The notes: generated by a model not told the origin, from the letters alone. A DNA stretch of 64,000 nt from Paraburkholderia silviterrae (GCF_004353915.1 NZ_SMRP01000001.1:182553-246552); one strand, 5' to 3'. Counted from the first letter of the stretch, positions 36,371 through 45,965 are shown. Made by a program: numbers and translations.

Positions 36371-39300
36371 GCGGCCTCCTCGCCGCTCACGGCATTTGCA
36401 TTTACGGCGTCCACACGGATCACCATCAGGCGCTGGCCCGCCACGACGGCGTCCCCCGCCGCGCAGTCGAGCAGGTCGATCACACCGTCGGCGCTCGCAG
36501 CCACCGTCACTTCCATCTTCATCGACTCCAGAATCGCCACTTCCTGCCCCTCCACGACACGCTCACCTTCTGCCACGAGCAGCTTCCACACGCTGCCCGA
36601 CACGTCTGCACTGATTGCACGGCAGTCCTCATCGAGTGCGGATGGTTCGTCCAACGCCCCTGCTGCTGCAGCCTCCTGCGCACCGGACTCGCCTGAATAG
36701 CCGGCCTGCCCCGCCGCGCGCCAGCGTTCGCGCTCCGCTTCGAACGCCGCCTGCTGCGTTGCCTTGAACGCGGCAATCGAGGCAGCCTCGTCGCGCAGGA
36801 AACGCTCGTATTCGCCGAGATCGAACACCGACTCCTCGATGCGCAGACTGCGGCGTCCCGCCACGAAGTCGCTGCGCCATGCCTCAAGCTCGGCTTCGCT
36901 CACCTCATAGAAGCGGATCTCGTCGAAGAAGCGCAGCAGCCATGGCTTGCCAGCCTCGAATTCCGCGGTGGTCCGATAGCGGTTCCACATCTGCACGGTG
37001 CGGCCCACGAACTGGTAGCCACCGGGGCCCTCCATGCCGTAGACGCACAGATAGGCGCCGCCGATGCCCACCGCGTTCTCGGGGGTCCACGTCCGTGCGG
37101 GGTTGTACTTCGTCGTCACGAGCCGGTGGCGTGGGTCGACGGGTGTTGCGACGGGGGCGCCCAGGTAGACGTCGCCGAGTCCGAGCACGAGGTAGCGTGC
37201 GTCGAACACGATGCGCTTCACGTCTTCGATACTGTCGAGCCCGTTGATGCGCCGGATGAATTCGATATTGCTCGGGCACCACGGCGCGTCGGGCCGCACT
37301 GACTGCATGTAGCGTTCGATTGCCACGCGCGTGGACGGGTCGTCCCACGAAAGCGGCAGATGGACGATACGGTTGGGCACGCGCATCGCATCGACGGCGG
37401 GAAGCTGTAGTTCGGCCTCCTTCAGATGCTCGATCAGCCGCTCACAGGACAGCAGGCTGCGGTCGAAATGAACCTGCAGCGAGCGGATGCCCGGTGTGAG
37501 ATCGATGATGCCCGGCAGTCGATGATCCGCCAGCCAGTTCATGAGCGCGTGAACGCGAAAGCGCAGCTTCAGGTCGAGTACCGGCGGTCCATACTCGATC
37601 AGCAGATTGCGGTCGCCCGAGCGGCGATAGACCACGCCCACGCCGTCACCCGCGCGGTTGTCGCTGTACAGCACGCACTCGCGCACACCGTTGTGCGCGG
37701 CGCGCGCTGCGGGCTCGGGCACGGACGCGGGTACCGGTGCAGGCACCGGTACGGGCACAAATCGCACCGTATCGCCGGGACGCAGTTGGCCGAGCTTCCA
37801 GAGGTCGTCGGCGATGACCGTGACGGGACACACGAAGCCCCCGAGGCTAGGGCCGTCCGGACCGAGGATCACGGGCATGTCGCCCGTGAAATCCACGGCG
37901 CCGATCGCATAGGCGTTGTCGTGGATGTTCGACGGATGCAGCCCCGCTTCGCCACCGTCCGGGCGCGCCCACTGCGGCTTTGGCCCGATCAGGCGCACCC
38001 CCGTGCGGCTGGAGTTGTAGTGAACGGTCCAGCTTGCTTCGTAGAGCATCGCAATGTCGGCGGGCGTGAGGAAGTCCGGCGCACCGTGCGGCCCATCCAG
38101 CACCGCGAGTTCCCATGCGTGCGTGAGGACCGGTGCGCGCGCCGCGTCGAGCTTCGCACCGGCCTTGCCGTGTCCAGCCTCGGGCCCGAGATGCAGCACG
38201 TCGCCCTTGCGCAGCGCACGTCCCGCGTGTCCGCCGAACTGGCCGAGCGTGAACGTGGCCTTGCTGCCGAGGTAGTCCGGCACCTGCAGTCCACCCTTGA
38301 CCGCCAGACACGCGCGCGCCCCCGCACCGGTCACGCCGCCGAGCTTGAGCACGCTGCCTGCTCCCGCGCGCACCACCTGCCACTGCGCCACCGGCTCGCG
38401 GTCAAGCGTGGCGGCGAGCGACGCACCGCCCAGCACGAAGAGCGTGTCCGTGTTGAACCGCAGCGTCGCGCCCACCATCGTGAACTCGAGTCCGGCGGCC
38501 TCGGCCGCGTTGCCTATCAGTTCGTTCGCAAGCCGGAACGACAGGTCATCCATTGGACCGGAGGGCGGCACGCCCACATCCCAATAGCCGAGTCTGCCCG
38601 GCGTCTGCTGCACGGTCGTCTGCACGCCGCCGTCGAGCACATCGATCGTGTGCGGCGCGAACGCGAAGCGGCCCAGAAAGCCCGTGGTCTGCTCGCCTGC
38701 CGCGAACGTCGCCGACCCGGCGATCGCGCGCAGGTAGTCGAGATTCGTTTCGATACCGTAAAGCTGCGTGCCGCCCAGCGCCTCGCGCAGGCGGCCCAGC
38801 GCGGCCTCGCGCGTCGCGCCCGTCGCGATGATCTTCGCGAGCAGCGGATCGTAGAACGCGCTGACTTCGGTGCCGGCCTCGACCCACGTATCCACGCGCA
38901 CGTGCGGCGCGAACGCCACATGGGTGAGCTGGCCGGAGCTCGGCTGGAACTGCTTGTTCGGGTCTTCGGCGTAGACACGCACCTGGATGCTGGCCCCGTG
39001 AGGTTCGCACGCCAGCGTATCGAGCGGCACGAGCGTGCCCTCGGCCTCGCGAATCATCCATTCGACGAGATCGGCGCCCGTCACGGCTTCGGTCACGCCA
39101 TGCTCGACCTGCAGGCGTGTATTGACCTCGAGGAAATAGAACGCGCGCGTATCGGCGTCGAACACGAACTCCACGGTGCCCGCCGATGCGTAGTTCACGG
39201 CCTTCGCGAGACGCACGGCCGTCGCGTGCAGCGCGCTGCGCTCCGCGCCGGTGAGGCCAGGCGCGGGCGTTTCCTCGATCACCTTCTGGTTGCGCCGCTG

Positions 39301-39996
39301 TACCGAGCAGTCGCGCTCGCCCAGCGCGATTACGTTGCCCGCGCCGTCGCCGAACACCTGCACCTCGATATGGCGTGCATTGCCGACGAACTTTTCGAGG
39401 TACACGCCTGCATTCGCGAAGTTGGTCTCGCCAAGCCGCGCGACGGAAGCAAAGGCCGCTTCGAGCTGCGCGGCGTCGCGGCACAGCGACATGCCGATTC
39501 CGCCGCCGCCCGCCGTGCTCTTGAGCATGACCGGATAACCCAGCGAGAGCGCCGCCTCGAGCGCCGCATCGACGTCGGGCAAAAGCCCCGTGCCCGGCAG
39601 CAGCGCCACGCCGTTCGCCTTCGCGACTTCGCGCGCCGTGTGCTTGAGGCCGAATACCTTCATCTGCTCCGGACGCGGGCCGATGAAGCGGATGCCCGCC
39701 GCTTCGCAGGCCTGGGCGAACGCGGCGTTCTCGGACAGGAAGCCGTAGCCGGGATGCACCGCCTGCGCGCCCGTGCGCCGCGCGGCTTCGAGGATGGCCT
39801 CTGCGTTCAGATAGCTCGCGGCAACGGGCGCCGGGCCGATGCAGACGGCCTCGTCGGCCAGCATCACGTGCATCGCATGGCGGTCCGCTTCGGAGTAAAC
39901 GGCCACCGATGCGATGCCGAGCCGTTTGAGCGTGCGGATCACGCGGCACGCAATCTCGCCGCGATTGGCGATGAGGATCTTGTCGAACGCCATCAT
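36361..39996 (-). CDS. Biotin-dependent urea/guanidine carboxylase
   Basis: The 1211-residue multidomain enzyme has a biotin carboxylase domain at residues 1-450 ('[16 protein letters not shown]', '[14 protein letters not shown]', '[16 protein letters not shown]'). The AHS2/KipA-like carboxyltransferase part lies at about 475-780, the AHS1/KipI-like part at about 815-1030, and the C-terminal biotinyl domain has the biotin Lys in '[10 protein letters not shown]' near residue 1165. It fixes bicarbonate on the amide nitrogen using ATP. Enzymes with this layout were named urea carboxylases, but those behind guanidine-I riboswitches with two DUF1989 partners have been shown to prefer guanidine. 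That context is present here, so guanidine is the more likely substrate. It overlaps both neighbouring genes. Confidence 0.93.
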   Translation of the reverse strand: MMAFDKILIANRGEIACRVIRTLKRLGIASVAVYSEADRHAMHVMLADEAVCIGPAPVAASYLNAEAILEAARRTGAQAVHPGYGFLSENAAFAQACEAAGIRFIGPRPEQMKVFGLKHTAREVAKANGVALLPGTGLLPDVDAALEAALSLGYPVMLKSTAGGGGIGMSLCRDAAQLEAAFASVARLGETNFANAGVYLEKFVGNARHIEVQVFGDGAGNVIALGERDCSVQRRNQKVIEETPAPGLTGAERSALHATAVRLAKAVNYASAGTVEFVFDADTRAFYFLEVNTRLQVEHGVTEAVTGADLVEWMIREAEGTLVPLDTLACEPHGASIQVRVYAEDPNKQFQPSSGQLTHVAFAPHVRVDTWVEAGTEVSAFYDPLLAKIIATGATREAALGRLREALGGTQLYGIETNLDYLRAIAGSATFAAGEQTTGFLGRFAFAPHTIDVLDGGVQTTVQQTPGRLGYWDVGVPPSGPMDDLSFRLANELIGNAAEAAGLEFTMVGATLRFNTDTLFVLGGASLAATLDREPVAQWQVVRAGAGSVLKLGGVTGAGARACLAVKGGLQVPDYLGSKATFTLGQFGGHAGRALRKGDVLHLGPEAGHGKAGAKLDAARAPVLTHAWELAVLDGPHGAPDFLTPADIAMLYEASWTVHYNSSRTGVRLIGPKPQWARPDGGEAGLHPSNIHDNAYAIGAVDFTGDMPVILGPDGPSLGGFVCPVTVIADDLWKLGQLRPGDTVRFVPVPVPAPVPASVPEPAARAAHNGVRECVLYSDNRAGDGVGVVYRRSGDRNLLIEYGPPVLDLKLRFRVHALMNWLADHRLPGIIDLTPGIRSLQVHFDRSLLSCERLIEHLKEAELQLPAVDAMRVPNRIVHLPLSWDDPSTRVAIERYMQSVRPDAPWCPSNIEFIRRINGLDSIEDVKRIVFDARYLVLGLGDVYLGAPVATPVDPRHRLVTTKYNPARTWTPENAVGIGGAYLCVYGMEGPGGYQFVGRTVQMWNRYRTTAEFEAGKPWLLRFFDEIRFYEVSEAELEAWRSDFVAGRRSLRIEESVFDLGEYERFLRDEAASIAAFKATQQAAFEAERERWRAAGQAGYSGESGAQEAAAAGALDEPSALDEDCRAISADVSGSVWKLLVAEGERVVEGQEVAILESMKMEVTVAASADGVIDLLDCAAGDAVVAGQRLMVIRVDAVNANAVSGEEAACQ

Positions 39997-40646
39997 GCCT
40001 CCCAGACGAGGAGACGCACCGGCGTGGGGTTGTAGCCGTTGCAGGGATTATTCAGCTGGGGGCAGTTCGAGATCAGCACGGTCACGTCCTGTTCCGCGCG
40101 AACCTCCACGTACTTGCCCGGCGCGGAAATGCCATCTTCGAACGTGAGGCCGCCCTGCGGGGTGACCGGCACATTCATGAAGAAGTTGATGTTGCTGACG
40201 ATGTCGCGCTTCGTGAGCCGGAGGCCCGCGCCGCAGGTGCAATGCGTGATCGCGTTGAGGAAGCTGTCGCGGCAGCTGTGCATGTGGCGCTTGTCGAGCG
40301 CGTAGCGCACCGTGTTGCTCTCCGCCGCGCACGCGCCGCCCAGGGTATCGTGCCGCCCGCATGTGTCGGCGACGATGGTCAGGAGTGCGTTGTTTTGGTT
40401 CGACATCAGCACGCTGCCCGCCGACAGGTACAGATTGCCTTGCGCGCGGATCGTGTCCTGCGCGCTGTAGCGCTCGGTGGGATCGGCACTGCTGTAGAAA
40501 AGCGTATCGACGGCCTGATTGCCTTCGAGGTCGACGATGCGCAGCGTCTCGCCGCGCTTGAGATCGTAGAGCCACGGCTCGCCGGCGCGCAAAGTGAGGT
40601 CGAAGCGGGCGTCACGCGCGTCGCGCGTGCTTTCGATGATGGTCAT
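39993..40646 (-). CDS. DUF1989 protein, urea-carboxylase-associated protein 2 (carboxyguanidine deiminase subunit type)
   Basis: The 217-residue DUF1989 protein carries the family motifs '[20 protein letters not shown]' near residue 30, 'SQNN'-type 'MSNQNNALL' near 82, '[14 protein letters not shown]' near 97, 'CRDSFLNAI' with Cys ligands near 125 and '[18 protein letters not shown]' near 150. Together with its DUF1989 neighbour it corresponds to the CgdAB pair that hydrolyses carboxyguanidine to allophanate (known from work on guanidine assimilation). AGGGGA precedes the start. It is 10 nt after the companion gene and overlaps the carboxylase start. Confidence 0.9.
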   Translation of the reverse strand: MTIIESTRDARDARFDLTLRAGEPWLYDLKRGETLRIVDLEGNQAVDTLFYSSADPTERYSAQDTIRAQGNLYLSAGSVLMSNQNNALLTIVADTCGRHDTLGGACAAESNTVRYALDKRHMHSCRDSFLNAITHCTCGAGLRLTKRDIVSNINFFMNVPVTPQGGLTFEDGISAPGKYVEVRAEQDVTVLISNCPQLNNPCNGYNPTPVRLLVWEA

Positions 40647-40656
40647 GGCGCTCCCC

Positions 40657-41421
40657 TCAGGCGAACAGACGGTCGGTGTTTTCGAAGCCACGGCCGTTCT
40701 CGGGGCACGCGGTGCGGCACGGATCGTCGGTCGGTGCCGTCGAGTCGGCGGGATAGGCGCGCCATGCGATCAGCTTCACGGGCTTCGGCGCGTAGTCGCT
40801 GCGCGGATCGAGCGGATGCGGCGCCGTCGAAAACGCGGCAAGCGTGTTCATCTCGAAGCGCAGATCGAACGCCGCACCCGCAGGCGAGTGCCCGCTCACG
40901 TACGCGAGCGCACCGTCGTCGGCCACGGCCACCTTGCTGAAGAAATTCACGTTCGCGGCGAGGTCGCGCCCCGAGAGGCCGTGTTTCGCGAGTTCGAGCA
41001 CGAGGCTGTCACGGCCGTTGCGGATCATGTCGTTGCGATGGGTCTGGTAGTGCGTCTCGCCATACTTGCGTGAGAACAGCACGGCGTCGCCCACGCCCCC
41101 CAACGGATCGTGCCAGCCAAGCGTGTCGCCCGTGATCGACGCGATCACGCGACCCATGTCGGTATAGAGCGCGTGGCCCTGCGTGAAATGCGCCGTGTGC
41201 TGCGCCTTGAGCGTGTCCGCCATGTTGTAGCGTTCGAGCGGATCTTCCTGACGATGGAAGACGGCCGAAAGATTCGCGCCGCCTTCGATGTCGACGATGC
41301 GCAATGCGAGTCCACGGCGCAGCACGCCAGACCAGTGCGTGCCCGCGGGAATGACGGTGGTCCATAGCGGCGCGACGATGGGCGGCAACGCCGCGAGATC
41401 GGAGGAGTAGCGGGACGGCAT
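40657..41421 (-). CDS. DUF1989 protein, urea-carboxylase-associated protein 1 (carboxyguanidine deiminase subunit type)
   Basis: This 254-residue DUF1989 protein is the first gene behind the guanidine-I riboswitch. It shows '[29 protein letters not shown]' near residue 28, '[24 protein letters not shown]' near 95, '[21 protein letters not shown]' near 130 and '[16 protein letters not shown]' near 160. It forms the likely heteromer with the DUF1989 protein downstream. AGGAG lies 5 nt before the ATG, only about 60 nt after the riboswitch core, so control could act on translation or early termination. Confidence 0.9.
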   Translation of the reverse strand: MPSRYSSDLAALPPIVAPLWTTVIPAGTHWSGVLRRGLALRIVDIEGGANLSAVFHRQEDPLERYNMADTLKAQHTAHFTQGHALYTDMGRVIASITGDTLGWHDPLGGVGDAVLFSRKYGETHYQTHRNDMIRNGRDSLVLELAKHGLSGRDLAANVNFFSKVAVADDGALAYVSGHSPAGAAFDLRFEMNTLAAFSTAPHPLDPRSDYAPKPVKLIAWRAYPADSTAPTDDPCRTACPENGRGFENTDRLFA

Positions 41422-41477
41422 GGAGGCTCCTGGTGTCGAAGTGGAAAAAGCGTGAGAGGGCGACCGAACGACATCGC

Positions 41478-41612
41478 GACCTCCCGGGCTTTTATCCCTC
41501 CGTGGAGCCCCGCCGCCGCCTTGCCATCAAGGTGGGAGACGAGACCGGATTGCTCTCGGACCAGGCATCGCACGCGAGACTGCACGGCGACCGGAACCCT
41601 AGCGATCCTAAG
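41478..41612 (-). promoter_or_regulatory. Guanidine-I (ykkC) riboswitch in front of the guanidine carboxylase operon
   Basis: Read on the minus strand, the aptamer shows the conserved blocks in order: GCTAGGGTTCCGG (from about 41603 down), CTGGTCCGAGAG, and finally the ACGG.GGG..AAAAGCCCGGGAG block ending near 41480. These are the hallmark segments of the ykkC subtype 1 aptamer that binds guanidinium and turns on downstream genes. It lies about 60 nt before the first DUF1989 gene. The same blocks recur at 44698-44828. Confidence 0.92.
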
Positions 41613-41925
41613 ATGATGCAAATTGCTTCGCACCTCTCGCGGCATAGATAAGCCAGTTCCATGCCAGCACAACGAGAAGCCGATCCGAAAACGCGCACAG
41701 GCCAGCGGGCTGGACGTGTCTCAGCGTGCCGCGCCGAAAGTTCGAAGGGCATATACAACGCTTGCAGGTCACTGACGCGCGCTCGCGGGGCGTTCAGTGC
41801 ACTGCCATGAGGACACTGCACCACGTCGAAGCATGCAATGCCATCCATCGGGGTCACTGGCGGTGCTTGCGCGATGGCATGGCGATTGCATTCCTGTCCG
41901 ATAGCCCGTCAACTGGAGTACTCAC

Positions 41926-42048
41926 ATGCCATTTCTTTCCCAACTTCGCCGCCTGCTCTACGAGATCATGGCCTCGCGCTTCATCGAGTTGCAGCGACCT
42001 GAATGCGCATGCCAGACACAGCGAACGGAAGGTGGTGCCCCGGACTGA
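41926..42048 (+). CDS. Possible 40-residue small protein
   Basis: A short frame (MPFLSQLRRLLYEIMASRF ... stop) has GGAG 7 nt before its ATG and a helical, basic first half. It lies in the roughly 450-nt gap between the riboswitch and the oxygenase gene, opposite in strand to both. No family is recognised. The rest of the gap shows nothing. Confidence 0.3.
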   Translation: MPFLSQLRRLLYEIMASRFIELQRPECACQTQRTEGGAPD

Positions 42049-42066
42049 GCCTGCAAGCCGCGCGCG

Positions 42067-43116
42067 TCAATCTTGTCCGGCGGATTTCGCGGCGCGGGCA
42101 TGTTGCCCGAAGCTGGCAGTCGACGCTGCTTCATCGGAGAGCACCAGCTGCCCGCTTTCGACGCGCCGCCGCAGATAGGTGAACGTGCGCGCCGTTTGCC
42201 TGAACAGGTGCTCTCCGGCCACGAGCGGCGGGTAGGCCTGCAGCGCAGCGGGCGTTGCATAGCCCGGCAGCGGCGCAACTACCGTCTCGTAGTCACAGGC
42301 AAAGAAGAGCGGGAACGAATAGCGCTCCTCGACAACCTTGCGCACACGGTGTGACGTCGCCACATAGGCGCCGCCCGTCCACGCCTCGAGCATGTCGCCA
42401 ATATTGACCACAAATGCGTCGTCGACGGGCGGCGCGTCGATCCACTGCCCCTCGCCGTTCATGACCTCCAGACCGGGCGCGGTCGGAAAAAGGATCGTAA
42501 AGCACTCGTAATCCGTGTGCGCACCAATGCCGGGCTGATCCGAGGCCTGCGTATCATGTGGGTAGTGAACGAGTCGCAGCTGACTCGGCGGTCGCTTCAG
42601 CAGCGTATCGAAATGATCTTCGGCAAGACCCAGGGCGAGCGCGAATCCGCGAAAAAGCACGCGACCCAGCGCGATCACGGCTTCGTAATATCGGCTGACT
42701 GCCTCACGAAATCCTGGCAGATCCTCGGGCCAGACATTCGGACCGAGCATTGGCGTTCCGCGTGCGACGGCAGGGTCATCGGCCGGCAGTTCGAGGCCCG
42801 TGTCGAACGCCTCCTTCCTGTCGCGCGCGCCTTGCCCGAACACCTCCTCGCCTTCGGGAACGTAGCCACGGTGTGCGCGAGAGTGACCGATGTAGTATTG
42901 CATCTTCCGCTCGTACGGGAGCGCAAAGAAGTTGCGCGCATGCGCAGTCAACGCCGAGCGCAACGAGCCTGGCACGCCGTGGCCAACTACGTAGAAGAAT
43001 CCCACCTCTCGCGCCGAGCGGTCCAAAGCACGAGCCGCGGCGAGGCGCCGGTCAAGGTCGTCGCTAAAGAGCCCGGCGATGTCGACAACGGGAAGGCGAT
43101 CGAAGGCAGTATGCAT
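42067..43116 (-). CDS. 2-oxoglutarate/Fe(II)-dependent oxygenase, isopenicillin-N-synthase-like
   Basis: The 349-residue IPNS-like dioxygenase starts with MHTAFDRLPVVDIAGLF and carries the family's DIOX-N domain. The double-stranded beta-helix holds the HxD..H iron site ('IGAHTDYECF' near residue 215 and 'ATSHRV' near 275) and the co-substrate RxS ('ERYSFPLFF' near 283). It would hydroxylate a small molecule, releasing succinate and CO2. The start at 43116 was chosen for AGGA just upstream; longer frames begin inside the upstream gene without a ribosome site. It follows the TIM-barrel gene by 46 nt. Its position between two guanidine riboswitch units raises the possibility of guanidino-compound oxidation, but nothing in the sequence proves this. 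Confidence 0.88.
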   Translation of the reverse strand: MHTAFDRLPVVDIAGLFSDDLDRRLAAARALDRSAREVGFFYVVGHGVPGSLRSALTAHARNFFALPYERKMQYYIGHSRAHRGYVPEGEEVFGQGARDRKEAFDTGLELPADDPAVARGTPMLGPNVWPEDLPGFREAVSRYYEAVIALGRVLFRGFALALGLAEDHFDTLLKRPPSQLRLVHYPHDTQASDQPGIGAHTDYECFTILFPTAPGLEVMNGEGQWIDAPPVDDAFVVNIGDMLEAWTGGAYVATSHRVRKVVEERYSFPLFFACDYETVVAPLPGYATPAALQAYPPLVAGEHLFRQTARTFTYLRRRVESGQLVLSDEAASTASFGQHARAAKSAGQD

Positions 43117-43162
43117 AGGGATCCTGATCATGTGATTGCAGTCGTGAAAACGCCGCGAGGCA

Positions 43163-44044
43163 TCAACCCGCATGTCGGGCTGTCATGCCCGGCGCTATTT
43201 GCGCACGGCGTAGAAACGCGTCGTAGTGCTGGCGCTCCTGCGCGGCCATCCACGCATTGATTTCCCACAGGTCAGCGACCGGCGCGTGGGTAAACGGCAG
43301 CGTGTGGAGGTAACCGTCCGGCCCGAATTCGGGCGTCATCGTCGTCGTCGCGTAGCCTTGCCGGCGTTGGGCTGCCCATATCTGCTCCCACGCGCGCTGG
43401 TGCCATTCGAGGCAAGTCCGATACTCCGCCGCCGCCGGATGCGGCACCTGGGGCCCTTGCGGATAGCCGACGCGCGCATGCACATGGTGCGCGTGCGGCA
43501 CAAGTTCCGCGAGCGTGTCTTCCTCGCCGTCGAGTAGTCGCTCACAGACGACAACCCAGTGACTGAAGTCGCAGGTTAGCTTCAGGTGCGGGACGGCTCG
43601 CACGATGTCGCGCGTCACCCACGGATTGAACATCGAGCGGCTGCGGTGCGTCTCGAAGCTGCAAACGACGTCATGTTTTGCCGCGATGTCGAGCGCACGT
43701 GAGAAAAACTCGACTTGTACCGCAAGCGGCCATGCATCACATCCGGCTATAACCGTGAAAAAGCACGGCTTGAGCGCTTTTCCGCGCACAATGCTCTCTT
43801 CCAGGTCGCGCAAATGAACATCGGGCGTGGCCGCGCGAATCGGCACATAGCCCCCGCCTGTCGTCACCTCGGCGATGAAGGCGAACCCTTCGTCTTCAAG
43901 CACCTGTCCGAGTCGTTCGCGATCGTGGGGCGCTTGCGGCACCTGTGCCTCGATACCGTCGAAACCGGCGCTACGCATTGGGCAAACGACGTCGCGCGGA
44001 TCGCCCGAAAAACCCCAGAACGTTCTGAAAAGCTCGAGTTTCAT
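43163..44044 (-). CDS. Sugar phosphate isomerase/epimerase-like TIM-barrel protein
   Basis: The 293-residue AP-endonuclease-2-like TIM barrel resembles IolE/Hyi-type isomerases. It begins MKLELFRTFWGF and has an 'SAGFDGIEAQVP' strand near residue 30, 'VVCSFETHRSRSMFNP' with the metal Glu near 130, 'LKLTCDFSHWVV' with Asp and His near 160, 'HVHARVGYPQGPQV' near 195 and 'MTPEFGPDGY' with the last Glu near 245. The metal ligand set E-D-H-E is complete. It starts 185 nt from the divergent regulator 44230-44604, with two inverted repeats between. It is likely co-transcribed with the 2OG oxygenase. The substrate is unknown. Confidence 0.85.
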   Translation of the reverse strand: MKLELFRTFWGFSGDPRDVVCPMRSAGFDGIEAQVPQAPHDRERLGQVLEDEGFAFIAEVTTGGGYVPIRAATPDVHLRDLEESIVRGKALKPCFFTVIAGCDAWPLAVQVEFFSRALDIAAKHDVVCSFETHRSRSMFNPWVTRDIVRAVPHLKLTCDFSHWVVVCERLLDGEEDTLAELVPHAHHVHARVGYPQGPQVPHPAAAEYRTCLEWHQRAWEQIWAAQRRQGYATTTMTPEFGPDGYLHTLPFTHAPVADLWEINAWMAAQERQHYDAFLRRAQIAPGMTARHAG

Positions 44045-44071
44045 GGGAGCCAGTCCGATAATATATGCAAA

Positions 44072-44083
44072 ATTGCATGCAAT
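44072..44083. promoter_or_regulatory. Perfect 12-bp palindrome (candidate operator)
   Basis: ATTGCATGCAAT lies 28 nt upstream of the TIM-barrel gene start in an AT-rich stretch, in the divergent region shared with the winged-helix gene. It is well placed to block transcription of the isomerase-oxygenase pair. Confidence 0.5.
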
Positions 44084-44104
44084 AATAATCGCGTTTGGGG
44101 TGAT

Positions 44105-44125
44105 GTCAATATACTAATTATTGAC
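44105..44125. promoter_or_regulatory. Perfect 7-bp inverted repeat (candidate operator)
   Basis: GTCAATA and TATTGAC flank a 7-nt spacer in the same divergent region. Size and AT-rich context fit a dimeric winged-helix regulator site; the nearby gene 44230-44604 encodes a candidate. Confidence 0.5.
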
Positions 44126-44229
44126 GCGCTATCTGGCTGCGGATCGAAGCATCGGCCTATGGCGCGCACGCCCACTTTTCGGGAACGCGCGCACGCAAAG
44201 CGAGCGCCGCTCCTCATTATGGTGAATCA

Positions 44230-44604
44230 ATGACAAAGAAAATTGGCAGGGCGAAAGCGCGAGCGGTGGCAAAAGCCATCCTCGACATGGATTTCCAGTG
44301 GTCCGCGCAGTTTGGCGACATCGGCCTGAATGACCTCAACTACAGCGACCTCTTCCTGCAGATGTGGGCCGGCGACCAGACCGAGTTCCCAAAGACTGCC
44401 CTGTACGAGTTCATGCCGGGTGTGAGCCGCCGCACTGCAGTTGCGTACGTGCAGCGACTGATCGACGAGAACTGGCTGCTTGAAAGTGCTGCGCAGAACG
44501 ACCGCCGGATCAGGTACGTACGGCTCTCGCCAGAGATCGCAGACCGGCTGGAGCGCTTCCTTGCCTTCGTTCATCTGCGCTTTGCAGCGCTCGACAAAGT
44601 CTGA
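44230..44604 (+). CDS. MarR-like winged-helix DNA-binding protein
   Basis: The 124-residue protein looks like a small winged-helix regulator. The recognition part is 'SRRTAVAYVQRLIDENWLLESAAQNDRRIRYVRLSP' (residues 64-100), with the wing sequence of MarR or replication-initiator-like families. The helices before and after could form the dimer. It is divergent from the isomerase-oxygenase pair and only about 100 nt upstream of the second riboswitch. The ribosome site is weak (GGTGA). It probably controls the divergent genes; a ligand-binding pocket is not evident. Confidence 0.7.
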   Translation: MTKKIGRAKARAVAKAILDMDFQWSAQFGDIGLNDLNYSDLFLQMWAGDQTEFPKTALYEFMPGVSRRTAVAYVQRLIDENWLLESAAQNDRRIRYVRLSPEIADRLERFLAFVHLRFAALDKV

Positions 44605-44697
44605 CCGACTCCCCCACTCTCCAGCGACTCACATCCTGGCCCATGCAGGGTGGCACGCTTTTCGCATAGCAGTGCGCCGAGGGGTGCGATGAAGTCG

Positions 44698-44828
44698 CAT
44701 CTTAGGGATGCTAGGGTTCCGGTTCGTTAGAACGTCTGGTCCGAGAGCAGCCCGGTGCATGGGCGCAACCGCTACACACAGGTTCGCGCGCTGCACTACA
44801 CGGCGGGACAAAAGCCCGGGAGATTGGC
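44698..44828 (+). promoter_or_regulatory. Second guanidine-I (ykkC) riboswitch, in front of the binding-protein gene
   Basis: The conserved blocks appear in order: GCTAGGGTTCCGG (44710-44722), CTGGTCCGAGAG (44736-44747), and ACACGGCGGGACAAAAGCCCGGGAG (44798-44822, with ACACGG and GCCCGGGAG as key segments). The match to the ykkC subtype 1 consensus is as good as in the copy at 41478-41612. It controls the separate binding-protein gene 44949-45965. Confidence 0.93.
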
Positions 44829-44845
44829 GATAGCCGCGGCTATCG
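44828..44845 (+). promoter_or_regulatory. Hairpin directly after the riboswitch (possible expression platform)
   Basis: CGATAGCC and GGCTATCG form a perfect 8-bp stem with a 2-nt loop, directly after the aptamer. There is no T-run, so simple intrinsic termination is unlikely. It may help fold the 120-nt leader that ends at the GGGAG ribosome site. Confidence 0.4.
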
Positions 44846-44948
44846 TGCCTCTCCGTGGCCGGCCCCGTCACTTCCGATTCCGCTGGTACCGGCCACGCGC
44901 AGTGCACCGCAAAGTCCAATCCACTTCACCGGTACCCGGGAGTCCGCA

Positions 44949-45965
44949 ATGAAACGTATTGAAACCGCCGTCTCGCGCCTTGCACCGTCTTTCCGGCACG
45001 CATTGACTGGCGTGGCCGCCGCGCTCGCGATCGGCTCCGTCGCCGCACCCGCCGTCGCTTCGCCCCTGAAGATCGGATACAGCGACTGGCCCGGCTATGT
45101 CGCGTTCCAGATCGCGATCGACAAGGGCTGGTTCAAGCAGTCCGGCGTAGACGTCGACTTCGAGTGGTTCGATTACTCGGCCTCGCTCGACGCGTTCTCT
45201 GCCGGCCGACTCGACGCGGTTGGCACGACCAACGGTGACTCGCTCGTCACCGGGGCAAACGGGGCAAAGAACGTCATGGCGCTCGTCACCGACTATTCGA
45301 GTGGCAACGACATGATCATCGGCAAAGCAGGTGTCAAATCCATCGCGGACCTCAAAGGCAAGAAAGTCGGCGTCGAAGTCGGTCTCGTAGATCATTTGCT
45401 TCTCGATACCGCCCTTGGCGCGCATGGCCTCAAGGAATCGGACGTCACGCTCGTCAATGCGAAGACAAACGAACTGCCGCAGGTGCTCGGGTCGTCGAAC
45501 GATATCGCCGCGGTAGCCGCATGGCAACCGAACGCCGGAGAGGCGCTGACGCACGTACCCGGATCCCGGCCGATCTATACGTCATCGGACGCGCCCGGAC
45601 TTATCTATGACGTGCTCGCCGTCAATCCGTCGAGCCTCGCTTCGCACAGGGCGGAATGGGAAAAGGTGATCAAGGTCTGGTATCGCTGCGTGGCCTACAT
45701 CGACGATCCGAAAACGCAACCGGATGCCGTCAAGATCATGTCGGCGCGCGTGGGGCTGACGCCCGAGCAGTATCTCCCGCTGCTGAAGGGGACGCACCTG
45801 CTCGATCTTGCTGCCGCGAAGAAGGTATTCGTGAAAGGAGACGACTTTGGTTCGCTCTATGGATCGAGCGTGAATGCCGACAAGTTCAATGTGCGTAACG
45901 GCGTCTACAAGCAATCGCAGGACGTCAATGCGTACATCGATCCAGTGTTGATCAAGGCGCAGTAA
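44949..45965 (+). CDS. ABC transporter substrate-binding protein of the urea/guanidine carboxylase region (SsuA/TauA-like)
   Basis: This 338-residue periplasmic binding protein has a signal peptide ending at AVAS near residue 38. The mature start is 'LKIGYSDWPGYVAFQIAID', then 'FEWFDYSASLDAFSAGRLDAV' near 75 and 'AAVAAWQPNAGEAL' near 185. It is a complete version of the gene broken at 34299-34466. Having its own guanidine-I riboswitch, it should be made when guanidine is present, and it could supply the permease and ATPase encoded at 32334-34270. GGGAG lies 6 nt before the ATG. No permease or ATPase gene follows it. Guanidine itself as ligand is inferred. Confidence 0.9.
   Translation: MKRIETAVSRLAPSFRHALTGVAAALAIGSVAAPAVASPLKIGYSDWPGYVAFQIAIDKGWFKQSGVDVDFEWFDYSASLDAFSAGRLDAVGTTNGDSLVTGANGAKNVMALVTDYSSGNDMIIGKAGVKSIADLKGKKVGVEVGLVDHLLLDTALGAHGLKESDVTLVNAKTNELPQVLGSSNDIAAVAAWQPNAGEALTHVPGSRPIYTSSDAPGLIYDVLAVNPSSLASHRAEWEKVIKVWYRCVAYIDDPKTQPDAVKIMSARVGLTPEQYLPLLKGTHLLDLAAAKKVFVKGDDFGSLYGSSVNADKFNVRNGVYKQSQDVNAYIDPVLIKAQ

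Noticed and set aside
37426..40035. Very long frame on the plus strand opposite the carboxylase gene (869 codons)
   Set aside because: It is antisense to a clear multidomain carboxylase and rich in Arg, His and Ala, as expected of high-GC shadow frames. No motif or ribosome site.
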